Shown: positions 19,101 through 27,350, counted from the stretch's first letter. The stretch is DNA of 64,000 bases from Hymenobacter cellulosivorans (GCF_022919135.1 NZ_CP095049.1:2794501-2858500), one strand, 5' to 3'. Made by a program: numbers and translations. The notes: generated by a model from the sequence alone, not told the origin.

Positions 19101-19627
19101 CTCTCGCCGGGGCTGGACTTCAGAAACTTGGTGAATTCGCCCTGGGCCAGCAGCACCGAGCGCAGAAACTGTCGGTACTCCAGGCCGCTGAGTTCGGCCA
19201 CCCGGCCCGGCACCTTCGACTTGTACGTTTCCAAAAACGGCCATTGGGGCTCGTCGTCGGGGTTTTGGGGCTCCTGGTACTCGCTGAGCTCCATGCTCGG
19301 CGGCTGGAGCTTGCCATCGGCTTTCTTGCGGGAGCGGTACTGGCCCCACTTAGCCCGGTAGCGTTTGTCGTTTACCTGAAACTCGACTTCGGCCCAGCTT
19401 TCCCCGGTGCCATGGCTCATCACCTGCTCGGGGCCGCTGCCGTCGTGGCGGGGCACCTGGCCGTAGAGGGCCAGGGTAATAGCATCCAGAATGGTGGTTT
19501 TGCCCGCGCCGGTGGGGCCGGTAATGGCAAACAAGCCCGCATCCGACAGCGGCGAGGCCGCAAAATCGACTTCGTGCTGCCCGCGCAGGGAGTTCAGGTT
19601 GTAAAAACGGACGCGGAGAATCTTCAT
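16184..19627 (-). CDS. sbcC: Exonuclease subunit SbcC (SMC/Rad50-type ATPase)
   Basis: 1147 residues. With SbcD it forms the nuclease that opens hairpins and processes DNA ends. It has Walker A GPTGAGKTT (37-45), a long glutamine-rich coiled coil, a zinc hook EPCPVCGATEHPYL near the middle, a second coiled coil, the signature LSGGESFLVSLALALG, and Walker B TLFIDEGFGTLD at the C-terminal ATPase half. The ATG at 19627 overlaps the stop of the upstream unknown gene (ATGA), so the two are translationally coupled. The coiled coils are unusually rich in Gln. Confidence 0.96.
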   Translation of the reverse strand: MKILRVRFYNLNSLRGQHEVDFAASPLSDAGLFAITGPTGAGKTTILDAITLALYGQVPRHDGSGPEQVMSHGTGESWAEVEFQVNDKRYRAKWGQYRSRKKADGKLQPPSMELSEYQEPQNPDDEPQWPFLETYKSKVPGRVAELSGLEYRQFLRSVLLAQGEFTKFLKSSPGERAQLLEKITDTRKYSDISRAAFDKAKQETQQVEVLRAGLAGVTLLSAEEVTELEAEVAGFTTQLSTATAEQQRLSEAQLWLRRLADLTARQQHGQQRLLLLAQEAEALSPIRQRVSRHEQALPFRTPWALLQQAHTLIQRLQREAEQLQGELPRLQEQLTQAQQARQQAQRRRDEAAETQQQQEPKLREAEKLDTIIQLAEVQLQKDKQEYDLNNEQCKQLKANAEQAAGRLRELQAQLKELGKWLAVNANVSELAELLPELSANIQDWEHLNAELGQLRQRLQELHQRQQQAATAVAKYEQVAAQARQHLSDLTSQQQAATADRNRWLRRLRHQVAALQKDQEAQQQHWDDLRRSLQMQQLVLSHEGTRELLVAGEPCPVCGATEHPYLAGVLGISSDSVQRDTQREEELGQRVRALGTRFNRLNTYVTMLEQTSGDAELGLDEPIQLLPESEESSVGEHIRALVKQLQELERQRGGLELQLAQASSQQANAAQQQHDYTQDATKLNQQLRDAEERVPTVRGVIASLLLNFGLEFTDLNGRTLMKLASDRAAEFNQKQQEQHKAQQELAGISATFDQTEQERERLQLWLRTRKQELLEKHAAMQQQKQERHELFAGANVAAARRELAAAVEEATRQLDQATEAQKNRETAWSVAAESLRKSEQEARRQQQEHEQQHAALVAELQTAGLAPDPAALATLLLPDTEVRRLADQLQTHEQAVATTQQNLTEAAQQFQQEQQRNLTAEPAETVSEQLQALNEQLAQLNQQLGQRQQRLLDHHRGLERHAALAQQLEKQQQEARRWRQLAELIGSADGKKFSEFAQGLTLARLVDLANRHLHRLTDRYRITRNPEEHLDLLIIDEYQAGNSRSMNSLSGGESFLVSLALALGLSELAGRKTQINTLFIDEGFGTLDPDTLEVALSALETLQGTGKTIGIISHVEALKERVSTQINVRKGAGGVSSLRVVGFGVETE

Positions 19628-20073
19628 TCGGGACGGGAGAGGTGCTCGTAAATAGCGGGCCAGTTTTCGGCCGTGCATAAGCCAATACCGGGGTGCATGG
19701 TCAGCCCGCCATTGTTGAGCGGCAATTCAGTAAAGATACTAGGTAGGGAATCCGGAAACTCAATCAGGCAATGCACAGCGTGTCCATGCGACAGATGATC
19801 AAGCAAATGGCCGTAGCTGAAAGCGTAGCGCACAATGCTGCGCTGCCGCCAGGCTTTGGCCGGATTTGCCCGTGAAAAAACGTAGTCGTAGACTTTGGGC
19901 AGCTCCAGATCGGTATAGCAGTAATCAATGCTTACCGAAGCCCACAAAGGTGAGGTGAGCAGCTTTTCCAGAGCCGAGTAATCGAACCGGGCGTAAGCGG
20001 CAGGAAATTGTGGTATCCGGTCCCGAATTATCAAGTGCCGCTCGGCTGGTGGCGTTTGCTCTTCTGACAACAT
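19624..20073 (-). CDS. Unknown protein encoded between sbcD and sbcC
   Basis: 149 residues, no signal peptide or membrane segment. No family recognised. It contains an aromatic-rich central part (SIDYCYTDLELPKVYDYVF) and several His residues (SYGHLLDHLSHGHAVHC), and ends near ENWPAIYEHL. It starts seven bases after the sbcD stop and overlaps the sbcC start by four bases. It is thus embedded in the nuclease operon, which in most bacteria has sbcD and sbcC directly adjacent. The position suggests a role linked to DNA-end processing, but this is only inference. Confidence 0.7.
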   Translation of the reverse strand: MLSEEQTPPAERHLIIRDRIPQFPAAYARFDYSALEKLLTSPLWASVSIDYCYTDLELPKVYDYVFSRANPAKAWRQRSIVRYAFSYGHLLDHLSHGHAVHCLIEFPDSLPSIFTELPLNNGGLTMHPGIGLCTAENWPAIYEHLSRPE

Positions 20074-20080
20074 GATGTAC

Positions 20081-21322
20081 TTACGGCTGCTCCTGGTGCA
20101 TCCACTCCAGCAACTCGTCGAAGGTGCCTAATAATTCCGGGCGGCTGTCCTCGGGCTCGTCGGCGAGGCGGCGCTCAAACACTTCCCGCTCGGTAAAGTC
20201 GTGCAAGCTGGGCGTCAGCGGGGTTTCGTCGGCCTCGTCGCCCAGGGCCCGCAGCGTGACCAGGCGGAAGTGGCGGCGCGACAAGACCTCAATGTGCTTG
20301 CGGTCAAGCAGCTCGATGGTTTTGAGCAACTGCTCGGCTACTTCCAGCTGGGTTAGCTCGGAGCGTACTTCCACATCTACCCAGGCCGGCAGTTGGAATC
20401 CGGTATTGTCGTAGGTAGTTAGGGCGGTAATAACCTCGGCCAGGTCGCCGTGGAAACGGGCCAGCCGCCGCGTACCCGGCACCAACAGCGCCTCCAGGCT
20501 TTGGAGCTTGCCGTCGGCAAAGCTGAGCAGCAGGATTTCCTTGGGATGGTCAATTTCCGAAAATGAGAGCGGAATCGGGGAGCCGCTGTAGCGAATATGC
20601 TCCCGGCCGCCCACGCGCTGGGGCCGGTGCAAATGGCCCAGAGCCACGTAGTCGAAAATAGTCGGGAAATGGTCAGCCGTAACCTGGCCCAGATTGCCCA
20701 CGTGAATCGTGCGCTCCGAATCGGAAGGAGCCGCCCCGGCAGCATAGAGGTGGCCGGTAGCCAGCACCGGCAGCCCCAGCTCCTTGAGTTGCCATACCCG
20801 CTCTACTTCGGCTACGCGGGCGTAGTGGTCGGCAATGCCCTGCTTGATGCGGGCTTCGCGCTCCTCGGCCGACTCGCCCGGCACCGAGAGGCGCACGTCC
20901 CGGTCGCGCAGGAAAGGCACGGCGCACACCACCAGGCCGGGTTTGCCATCCGCGTCATCGAGCACCAGCACCTGGTCGTCGAAGCAGTCGGGCACGCAGC
21001 CCACCACGTGCACCCGCAGGTGGCGCAGCAGCCGGGCCGGGGCGTTGAGCGTGGCCGGGGAGTCGTGGTTGCCGCCCACCACCACAATGTCGCGGCAGCC
21101 GGTGCCGCGCATGTTCAGCAGAAACGAGTAATACAGCTCCAGGGCTTGGTTGGAGGGCGAGCCGGTATCGAAAATGTCGCCGGCGATGACCAGCACTTCC
21201 ACCCGTTGCTCGCGCACCACTTCCACCAGCCACTCCAGAAAGTAGCGGTGCTCGTCGGTTCGCTCGTGGCCGCTGATAAAGCGTTGGCCCAGGTGCCAGT
21301 CGGCAGTGTGTAGTACGCGCAT
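20081..21322 (-). CDS. sbcD: Exonuclease subunit SbcD (Mre11-type)
   Basis: 413 residues. The Mn-dependent nuclease subunit of SbcCD. Metallophosphoesterase motifs appear in order: DWHLGQRF (~8-15), GDIFDTGSP, GGNHDSPATL, ATGHLYAAG and ALGHLHRPQ. The C-terminal capping domain is followed by an acidic tail (EPEDSRPELLGTFDELLEWM), probably the SbcC-binding part. The ATG at 21322 is chosen over an in-frame codon 54 bases upstream because the conserved MRVLHTADWH starts there and a perfect -7 box lies only six bases before it. It is the first gene of a three-gene operon. Confidence 0.96.
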   Translation of the reverse strand: MRVLHTADWHLGQRFISGHERTDEHRYFLEWLVEVVREQRVEVLVIAGDIFDTGSPSNQALELYYSFLLNMRGTGCRDIVVVGGNHDSPATLNAPARLLRHLRVHVVGCVPDCFDDQVLVLDDADGKPGLVVCAVPFLRDRDVRLSVPGESAEEREARIKQGIADHYARVAEVERVWQLKELGLPVLATGHLYAAGAAPSDSERTIHVGNLGQVTADHFPTIFDYVALGHLHRPQRVGGREHIRYSGSPIPLSFSEIDHPKEILLLSFADGKLQSLEALLVPGTRRLARFHGDLAEVITALTTYDNTGFQLPAWVDVEVRSELTQLEVAEQLLKTIELLDRKHIEVLSRRHFRLVTLRALGDEADETPLTPSLHDFTEREVFERRLADEPEDSRPELLGTFDELLEWMHQEQP

Positions 21323-21328
21323 ATTCTT

Positions 21329-21336
21329 CAAAGATA
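21329..21336 (-). promoter_or_regulatory. -7 promoter box (TATCTTTG) for sbcD
   Basis: An exact TAnnTTTG match six bases before the sbcD ATG, implying a leaderless or nearly leaderless operon mRNA. Confidence 0.55.
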
Positions 21337-21374
21337 CTAGCTGCGGATTGGGTTCCCGCAGCTGATGGTCACAC

Positions 21375-21424
21375 AAAAACGCGGAGGTCCGCAGAGTATA
21401 ATCTCCGCAGACCTCCGCGTTTTC
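21375..21424 (-). terminator. Hairpin after the MBL/rhodanese gene
   Basis: An imperfect inverted repeat with a perfect outer stem AAAACGCGGAGGTC / GACCTCCGCGTTTT and a mismatched inner part, flanked by A and T runs. It separates the stop at 21440 from the sbcD promoter. Confidence 0.75.
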
Positions 21425-21439
21425 CGCTAATCATTTTGA

Positions 21440-22816
21440 TTAATGAACCGCCTGCTTTTGGAAGTCGGTAATAGCCTCGCTCAAATCATAGATTTCCGCG
21501 CCGGGCAGGGCGGCTTCCAAAATGCTGCTGCCCGCCGCCGAGCGGTAACCGCCGGCGCAGTGCACCAGGATGGGCTTGTCGGTCGGTACTTCCTGGGCGC
21601 GCTCCCGCAGCTCGGGCAAGGGAATCACTAGGGCATCGGCAAAGACAGGCTGCTTGGCCTCGGTGTAGTTGCGGATGTCGACGATGGTAAAATCTCCGGG
21701 CCGCTCGCGCACCCGCTCCACATCGACTGCCGGACTCGTGGCAGGCAGTACCGAGGGCGTCAGCAGGGCTCCTTTGATGTTGGCCTCGTAGCCGATTTTG
21801 GCGGTTTTGCGAATCACGGTATCCAAGGCAATCTGCGAATCGGCAATGAGGTAGAACGGCTCGTTGGGGCCTACTACCGAGCCCAACCAGGTTTCAAACT
21901 TGCCCCCGTCCTGCAGATTGATGGCGCCCGGCAAATGGGCTTGCTTAAACTCGGCCTGCGGGCGGGTGTCAATTACCACCACTGCGTTTTCCAGCGCGGC
22001 ATTAGGCTGCACGCGGGGCACGGCCCGGATGCTGTCCTCGAAGGGCAGGGCGCCCTGCTTGTTGAGCTGCACGTCGTGGCCGAAATACTTGGGCACGAAG
22101 GGCTGGTCTTCCAGCAGCACTTTCACAAACTCCTGCTCGCTCATGGGCTGCAGAGCGTAGTTGGTCTTGAGCTCCTTGCCGATGGTGCTGTCCAGATCGG
22201 TGCTGGTGGTTTTGCCGCAGAGGCTGCCCGGTCCGTGGGCGGGATACACCCGCGTAGTGGGGGGCAGCGTCATGAGCTTATTGCGGGTACTATGGTACAT
22301 CTGGGCCGCCAGTTCCTCGCGCTTGTGGCCACCTACCAGCTCACTCTCGCGCAAATCGGGCCGGCCTACGTCGCCCACGAAAAGCGTGTCGCCGGTGAAG
22401 ACGGCCCGGGTCTGGGCCAGGTCGTCGATGAGCAGAATAGAGATGCTGTCGGGCGAATGGCCGGGGGTGTTGATGGCGTGCAGCTCCACAGTGCCCAGCG
22501 AAATACGGTCCCCGTCGTCGAAGGGGCGGTGGGGGTAGCTGGCCTTTACCAGCTTGCTGCAGTAAATAACAGCGTCGGTTTCCTGTGCTATTTCCAGGTG
22601 CGACGATACAAAATCAGCGTGCGGATGGGTTTCGATGACGGCCACGATGTCGGCCTCGTGCTCATCGGCAAAATCGTAGTACTGCTGCGGGTCCCGGGCC
22701 GGGTCGATGATGGCGACCTGGCGGCCGCAGCGGATGGCATAGCTGGCGTGGGCCAGGCCCTTGTCGTAGAATTGCTGAATCTGTACCGACGCGGTACTAC
22801 TGGGAAGCGGACTCAT
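21440..22816 (-). CDS. MBL-fold hydrolase with two rhodanese domains (persulfide dioxygenase-like)
   Basis: 458 residues. The N-terminal metallo-beta-lactamase domain (1-~245) has THPHADFVSSH (His64, His66, Asp68, His73), NTPGHSPDS, FTGDTLFVGDVGRPD and YPAHGPGSLC, as in ETHE1-type persulfide dioxygenases. Two rhodanese domains follow. The first lacks the catalytic Cys (FYLIADSQIA in its place), and the second has the active loop HCAGGYRS with Cys420. The likely role is oxidation and transfer of sulfane sulfur in the cytoplasm. A perfect -7 box lies ~50 bases upstream. The same arrangement is common in this phylum. Confidence 0.9.
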   Translation of the reverse strand: MSPLPSSTASVQIQQFYDKGLAHASYAIRCGRQVAIIDPARDPQQYYDFADEHEADIVAVIETHPHADFVSSHLEIAQETDAVIYCSKLVKASYPHRPFDDGDRISLGTVELHAINTPGHSPDSISILLIDDLAQTRAVFTGDTLFVGDVGRPDLRESELVGGHKREELAAQMYHSTRNKLMTLPPTTRVYPAHGPGSLCGKTTSTDLDSTIGKELKTNYALQPMSEQEFVKVLLEDQPFVPKYFGHDVQLNKQGALPFEDSIRAVPRVQPNAALENAVVVIDTRPQAEFKQAHLPGAINLQDGGKFETWLGSVVGPNEPFYLIADSQIALDTVIRKTAKIGYEANIKGALLTPSVLPATSPAVDVERVRERPGDFTIVDIRNYTEAKQPVFADALVIPLPELRERAQEVPTDKPILVHCAGGYRSAAGSSILEAALPGAEIYDLSEAITDFQKQAVH

Positions 22817-22866
22817 GGGGTGTACGGTTGGTGAGTCGCCCGGCCTCGAAAAGCAGGCGAATAGGT

Positions 22867-22874
22867 CAAATATA
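22867..22874 (-). promoter_or_regulatory. -7 promoter box (TATATTTG)
   Basis: An exact TAnnTTTG match ~50 bases before the start of the MBL/rhodanese gene. Confidence 0.5.
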
Positions 22875-22985
22875 ACAAACGGCGGCGGGAAAGTACGGTT
22901 GAAGTAGCCGTGAATAGCATAGAATTAATATTAGCCTGGCTCCGAAAAGCGGTACCTTGGGAGCAGTGAATTAATTGATACACCC

Positions 22986-24386
22986 ATGAAATTCAGACAA
23001 GTACTTATTCTGCTGGTTGGCAGCACCCCATTTTTCAGCGCTACAGCCCAGTCCCCTTGGGAAGCAGTGCCCAACGCGCCCAATTACTTTACCGACATTC
23101 CGGGCGGTGATGTATCCGGCTTTAAGTCGCCGCAGCCGAACGTGGTGTGGGGGATGTTTACCAAGGCTCCCGTGCGGGGGTACTACAACTCCACGGTTCT
23201 GCGCACAACGGATAATGGGCAAACCTGGCAGGAGCACGAAGTAGCCGCGGGTTCATTCACTACCCCGCCTGCTGGGTCCTTTGCCGAAAACCTGTTTGCC
23301 CTGGACGACCAGCGGGCGTGGGTAATTACCCAGAATGCTGTTTCGGCTACTCGTACGCTACTCCGCACGACGGCCGGGCCCGCTAATTTCAGCGTGGTGT
23401 CAGCTGCTTTGCCCGCGGCTTTTGACCATATCTACTTTTTTACGCCTACTACCGGCGTGGCTTTCGTGGCTACCGCTGCTGGGAGCAACTGGCAAATTTA
23501 CCGCACAACCGATGGGGGCAGTACCTGGACGAGCGTGGCTACTACCATCCAAGCAACTGGTAGCAAGGAGTCTGTTACGCCTAGCTATGCTCTGATTGGC
23601 AATTCCTTGTGGCTGGGTACTACGGCGAATACAATCTTGCGGACAACCGATGCCGGCCTGACATGGTCGGCTACGCGCAGTGGTATCAAGCTGACCGGAC
23701 TAACCTTTCGGGATGGGGTGCATGGTATAGCGTTTGGAACGGCGGGCGGCAGCAATACCGGTTCAGGCACGGAGCGCCTTTTGCGCACCAGTGATGGTGG
23801 CGCTTCCTGGAACCCGGTTACACCTCAGGGGCCCGTGCGTAGCCAGCTTCTAACGGCAATTCCGGGCTCGGGGGGCACTTATGTAAGCTGGGGGTATTAT
23901 TCTGTAAGTCCGAATTATCGCTTAGTAGGATCAGATTTTTCCATTTCAAAGGATGAAGGCGCCACTTGGCAGTCTATTATTGCTGACGAGAATATTCGCT
24001 ATGCGCAGCTAGCGCCCAGCACCGATGGGATGCTCTGGCTTGCTACTTCGTTTGACTATTCGCCGGGGCGCTACACTTATAACCAGTATATGATTATGCG
24101 CTACAAGGGAGGCTCGGTGTTGAAGGCCGCCTCGCCGCAGAAAGTGCTGGCGCTGGGTCTGTATCCCAATCCGACCACGGGAGTGGTGCAACTAGCTGCC
24201 CCGGCCGCGGGGGGTGAGCAGATTACCGTGTATGACCTGGCCGGGCGGGTGCAGCAAACGCAGCAGCTACTCAAAGGACAGCAGCAGCTAGATCTATCAG
24301 GCCGGGCCGCGGGTATGTATCAGATCATCTTGTCTACCTCCCAAGGCCAGCGGTACGCGCAAAAACTGCTCCTGACGGCTCGGTAG
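22986..24386 (+). CDS. Secreted BNR/Ycf48-like repeat protein with type IX sorting domain
   Basis: 466 residues. A signal peptide has a probable cut after FSATAQ. The body is a beta-propeller-like series of repeats with TTDNGQTWQEH, TTDGGSTWTSV, TTDAGLTWSAT, TSDGGASWNPV and KDEGATWQSI, the Asp-box/Ycf48 pattern. The C-terminal ~75 residues are a type IX secretion sorting domain, with LGLYPNPTTGVVQL, a central VYDLAGRV and a final LSTSQGQRYAQKLLL. The protein is therefore exported across the outer membrane and probably surface-attached. There are no sialidase catalytic residues, so it is not called an enzyme. Confidence 0.86.
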   Translation: MKFRQVLILLVGSTPFFSATAQSPWEAVPNAPNYFTDIPGGDVSGFKSPQPNVVWGMFTKAPVRGYYNSTVLRTTDNGQTWQEHEVAAGSFTTPPAGSFAENLFALDDQRAWVITQNAVSATRTLLRTTAGPANFSVVSAALPAAFDHIYFFTPTTGVAFVATAAGSNWQIYRTTDGGSTWTSVATTIQATGSKESVTPSYALIGNSLWLGTTANTILRTTDAGLTWSATRSGIKLTGLTFRDGVHGIAFGTAGGSNTGSGTERLLRTSDGGASWNPVTPQGPVRSQLLTAIPGSGGTYVSWGYYSVSPNYRLVGSDFSISKDEGATWQSIIADENIRYAQLAPSTDGMLWLATSFDYSPGRYTYNQYMIMRYKGGSVLKAASPQKVLALGLYPNPTTGVVQLAAPAAGGEQITVYDLAGRVQQTQQLLKGQQQLDLSGRAAGMYQIILSTSQGQRYAQKLLLTAR

Positions 24387-24452
24387 ATCATAAGCCAGCC
24401 GGGCGCCGTTGTTGTTCCTGGTTTTCTATCCACGGCCGGGTATTGAGTTATC

Positions 24453-24491
24453 ACACAAAAGCCCCACCCGAGTCGGGTGGGGCTTTTGTGT
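24453..24491. terminator. Bidirectional terminator between convergent genes
   Basis: An 18-bp perfect stem (ACACAAAAGCCCCACCCG and its complement, loop AGT) with internal A and T runs. It serves the plus gene ending at 24386 and the minus gene ending at 24518. Confidence 0.9.
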
Positions 24492-24517
24492 AATGCTTTC
24501 AAAAAGCTACATCTGAT

Positions 24518-25153
24518 TTAGCGACGACGCTGGGCACCACCGCCCTGGCCGTTGAGGAAGTAGTCCCGCCGCGCCAGGTACACATCCTGGTACACGCTGG
24601 GATTCAATACTGCCTTCAAGGTCGATTCGAATGCCGTCAGAGCCCCTGCTGCATCCGTCGTGCGGTTGTTGGCATACGACTCAGCGGCCTGACGGATCTG
24701 GTCGCGCTGGGTGGTGGTCAGGCCACCGGGAATGCCACGCTCGAAGCGGGTCAGAATAGCGGAGCCTTGCTGCACGTTGGTGCGAGGGCCAGCTGCTGGG
24801 CGCTGGCCGCGGCCAGAAAGGAAATAGTCACGATTGGCCACGTACACATCCTGGTACACGCTGGGGTTGAGCACCGCTTGCAAAGTGGCTTCAAACACCT
24901 TCTGAGCCTCAGCGCTGATCGTGGCCCGGTCGCGGGCATAGGACTCGGCGGCCTGACGGATCTGGTCGCGCTGCGTGGTCGTCAGACCACCGGGAATACC
25001 CTGCTCAAAGCGGTTGAGAATAGCGGCAGCCTGAGCGGTAATCGTGCCCTGCTGGAAAGTAGAAGCAATAGGGGCGGCAACGGGAGCGGCAAAGGCAGGA
25101 GCCTGCAACGCGAAAGCTACGAGGAGCTGGGGGATTATGGTGGTAGATTTCAT
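24518..25153 (-). CDS. Secreted protein with a tandem internal duplication
   Basis: 211 residues from the ATG at 25153. The signal peptide (core ~8-22) ends in an Ala/Pro-rich AAPVAAPIA. Two ~74-residue copies follow (about 44-117 and 132-205). Each has AIL(N/T)RFE(Q/R)GIPGGLTTTQ, RDQIRQAAESYA, an acidic/Thr linker and AVLNPSVYQDVY...RDYFL. A -33/-7 pair (TTG, 21 bases, TATTTTCT) lies upstream. The C-terminus ends in QRRR. No family recognised; the repeats look all-helical and could bind a ligand or oligomerise. Confidence 0.75.
   Translation of the reverse strand: MKSTTIIPQLLVAFALQAPAFAAPVAAPIASTFQQGTITAQAAAILNRFEQGIPGGLTTTQRDQIRQAAESYARDRATISAEAQKVFEATLQAVLNPSVYQDVYVANRDYFLSGRGQRPAAGPRTNVQQGSAILTRFERGIPGGLTTTQRDQIRQAAESYANNRTTDAAGALTAFESTLKAVLNPSVYQDVYLARRDYFLNGQGGGAQRRR
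24539..25024 (-). repeat. Two ~222-bp in-gene direct repeats
   Basis: Copy 1 spans about 24803-25024 and copy 2 about 24539-24760, both inside the secreted protein gene. Several blocks, such as the one coding GGLTTTQRDQIRQAAESYA, are identical at the protein level, which points to a fairly recent duplication. Confidence 0.8.
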
Positions 25154-25159
25154 GATCAA

Positions 25160-25659
25160 GTTGTAGAAAGGAAAGAAAATACAGGAGATATTGGGCGCTC
25201 TTCAATTGTCGTACCAAAACTGAAAAAGCTCTGTCTCCCGAGGTGCGGTGTATACGCACCTCCGCAATACAGGATGAGCTTATGGCTAAAAAAGCGCAAG
25301 AATACCGAGGGTTACACCCGGGTTGAATAGAATAAATAATTGATTAGTAAGTGATAACAAAATTATTAGGTTTAATTGCAGAGTATGCAGGCTTTATAGA
25401 TGAGTGCCTTAGTTGCGCCTACGCATAACGCTTCAGGAACTGCGAGTGAGCTTTCACGGGCCATAGGGCAAGCCGGAAAGTGCCGGAGCCGAAACCGGCC
25501 GGAGTGGAGGACTGAGTTTGGGAACTGCGCCGTGCAACTATACAGTGGTGCCGGCCTCTTTAACCGCCGAATGCTGATTATCGCCTATATTCGGGCTCCT
25601 GATACCGAATTTGAAAATTCCATACCTCTCACCTTTCTTTCTTCTCTCTTTTCTATTGT
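25160..25659. other. 500-bp divergent intergenic region
   Basis: It lies between the minus-strand secreted protein gene and the plus-strand permease. The left 250 bases are AT-rich with no gene. An open frame from 25400 running into the permease start has no coding character. I see no RNA gene or long repeat here beyond the promoter of the gene at 25153. Confidence 0.5.
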
Positions 25660-27243
25660 ATGGCAAATATTTTCGCCAAAAAACCACTAGCTCAGCTACT
25701 GGGCGAGGCTAACTCCACCGGGCACGGCACGCTCAAGCGCACACTGGGCGCGGGCAACCTCGTGGCCCTGGGCGTGGGCGCCATTATTGGTGCGGGCCTG
25801 TTTGTGCGCACGGCTGCGGCAGCAGCCCAGGCCTCGGGCCCCGGCGTCACACTGGCGTTTGTGGTAGCGGCTATCGGCTGCGTATTCGCCGGCTTGTGCT
25901 ACGCCGAGTTTGCCGCCATGATTCCCATTGCCGGCTCGGCCTACACCTATGCCTACACCACGATGGGGGAGTTTGTGGCCTGGATTATTGGCTGGGCGCT
26001 GATCATGGAATACGCGCTGGGGGCCGCTACGGTGTCTATTGCCTGGAGCGAATACCTGAACAAGCTCTTAGAGGTCTTTGGCACCAGTGTGCCCTACAGC
26101 TTAAGCCATTCCCCGTTTGAAAGCGCCGTGGTAAATGGCGTAACGGAAACCGGCATTATCAACCTGCCCGCGCTGCTGGTTATCGTGGCGTTGTCGTTGC
26201 TGCTGATCAAGGGCACCCAAGAGTCGGCCTTGTTCAATGCTGTGGTGGTGTTCCTGAAGGTGGCCATCGTGCTGGTATTCATTGCCGTAGGCTGGCAGTT
26301 TATCAACCCCGCCAACCATACGCCCTATTTGATTCCCGAAAACGCGGAGCCCGTGAAAAACGCGGCCGGCACCGTTGTGCGCGAGTACACGGAGTGGAAC
26401 AAGCACGGCTGGGGTGGTATTCTGGGGGGCGCGGCCATCGTGTTCTTCGCCTTTATCGGCTTTGATGCCGTGAGCACCGCCGCCCAGGAAGCCAAGAATC
26501 CCAAGCGTGACATGCCCATCGGTATTCTCGGCTCGTTGGCCGTTTGCACCGTGCTTTATATCCTGTTCGGGCACGTGCTGACGGGCGTGGCTAACTGGCG
26601 TGAATTTGCTGATCCGGCTAAGGGCGGGGAAGCTTCCGTAACGTACGCCATCAAGGCGCACATGCCCGGTTTTGAGTGGTTGAGCACGGCCGTAACGGTG
26701 GCTATCCTGCTGGGTTTTTCGTCCGTAATCCTGGTGATGCTGATGGGGCAGAGCCGTGTGTTCTTTTCCATGGCCAAAGACGGCCTGATGCCCAAGGCGT
26801 TTTCGGAATTGCACCCGCGTTTTGCTACCCCTTATAAATCGAACCTGGCGTTGCTCGTGTTCGTGGGCGGCTTTGCGGCGTTTGTGCCCGGCTCCCTGGC
26901 CGGCGACTTGACCTCGTTTGGTACCCTGCTGGCCTTCGTGCTGGTATCGGCCGGCGTCTGGATCATGCGCCGCTCCGACCCCGAGCAGCATCGTCCGTTC
27001 CGCGCGCCGCTGTCGTCGCCTGTGTTTCCCTTCGTGCCCATCATGGGTATTCTGGTGTGCACCAGCATGATTCTGGCCCTCGACGCCTTTACGCTGAAGG
27101 TAGCAATGGGCTGGATGGCCCTGGGCTTCGTCGTGTACTTCCTCTACGGCAAACGCAACTCCATGCTGCAGAAAGGCATTGTGGTAGTGCCTACCGAAAT
27201 GGAAGAGCAGGCCTTTATCGAGCCCGACGTCAACAACCGCTAG
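25660..27243 (+). CDS. APC-family amino acid permease (cationic amino acid transporter type)
   Basis: 527 residues with about 13 hydrophobic segments, an inner-membrane secondary transporter. Helix 1 carries the family substrate-binding motif LGVGAIIGAGLFVRT (~37-51). Other typical parts are YAEFAAMIPIAGSAYTYAY and the stretch FFAFIGFDAVSTAAQEAKNP, characteristic of the CAT subgroup, which has an insert between helices 5 and 6 (VREYTEWNKHGWGGI). The substrate cannot be read from sequence. The start ATG directly precedes a cytoplasmic amphipathic N-terminus. It is a single-gene unit with a strong terminator. Confidence 0.92.
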   Translation: MANIFAKKPLAQLLGEANSTGHGTLKRTLGAGNLVALGVGAIIGAGLFVRTAAAAAQASGPGVTLAFVVAAIGCVFAGLCYAEFAAMIPIAGSAYTYAYTTMGEFVAWIIGWALIMEYALGAATVSIAWSEYLNKLLEVFGTSVPYSLSHSPFESAVVNGVTETGIINLPALLVIVALSLLLIKGTQESALFNAVVVFLKVAIVLVFIAVGWQFINPANHTPYLIPENAEPVKNAAGTVVREYTEWNKHGWGGILGGAAIVFFAFIGFDAVSTAAQEAKNPKRDMPIGILGSLAVCTVLYILFGHVLTGVANWREFADPAKGGEASVTYAIKAHMPGFEWLSTAVTVAILLGFSSVILVMLMGQSRVFFSMAKDGLMPKAFSELHPRFATPYKSNLALLVFVGGFAAFVPGSLAGDLTSFGTLLAFVLVSAGVWIMRRSDPEQHRPFRAPLSSPVFPFVPIMGILVCTSMILALDAFTLKVAMGWMALGFVVYFLYGKRNSMLQKGIVVVPTEMEEQAFIEPDVNNR

Positions 27244-27261
27244 CCACTGCGTAATAGCGTG

Positions 27262-27297
27262 AAAAGGCCCCTTCTGCATGCAGAAGGGGCCTTTTTG
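27262..27297. terminator. Bidirectional terminator after the permease
   Basis: A near-perfect palindrome (AAAAGGCCCCTTCTGCA and its complement) flanked by A4 and T5. It also insulates the convergent minus gene ending at 27351. Confidence 0.9.
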
Positions 27298-27350
27298 TTA
27301 ACGGCCCAACGTTTACAATCCGGAGTGAAGAGACCAGAAAAGCTACTTTC

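Noticed and set aside
16296..19651. Many long frames antisense to sbcC
   Set aside because: The Gln-rich coiled coil of SbcC gives Leu/Ala/Ser-rich antisense frames by codon mirror; none has a motif.
24539..25024. CRISPR-like repeat array
   Set aside because: There are only two long copies, and both are coding; there is no short-repeat/spacer pattern anywhere in the window.
25400..25690. 96-codon frame running into the permease start
   Set aside because: Composition does not look coding, and it overlaps the permease start codon in another frame.
26101..27279. 392-codon open frame antisense to the APC permease
   Set aside because: It is the mirror of a GC-rich real gene; the product is rich in His/Gln/Gly with no domain, while the plus strand encodes a clear permease.
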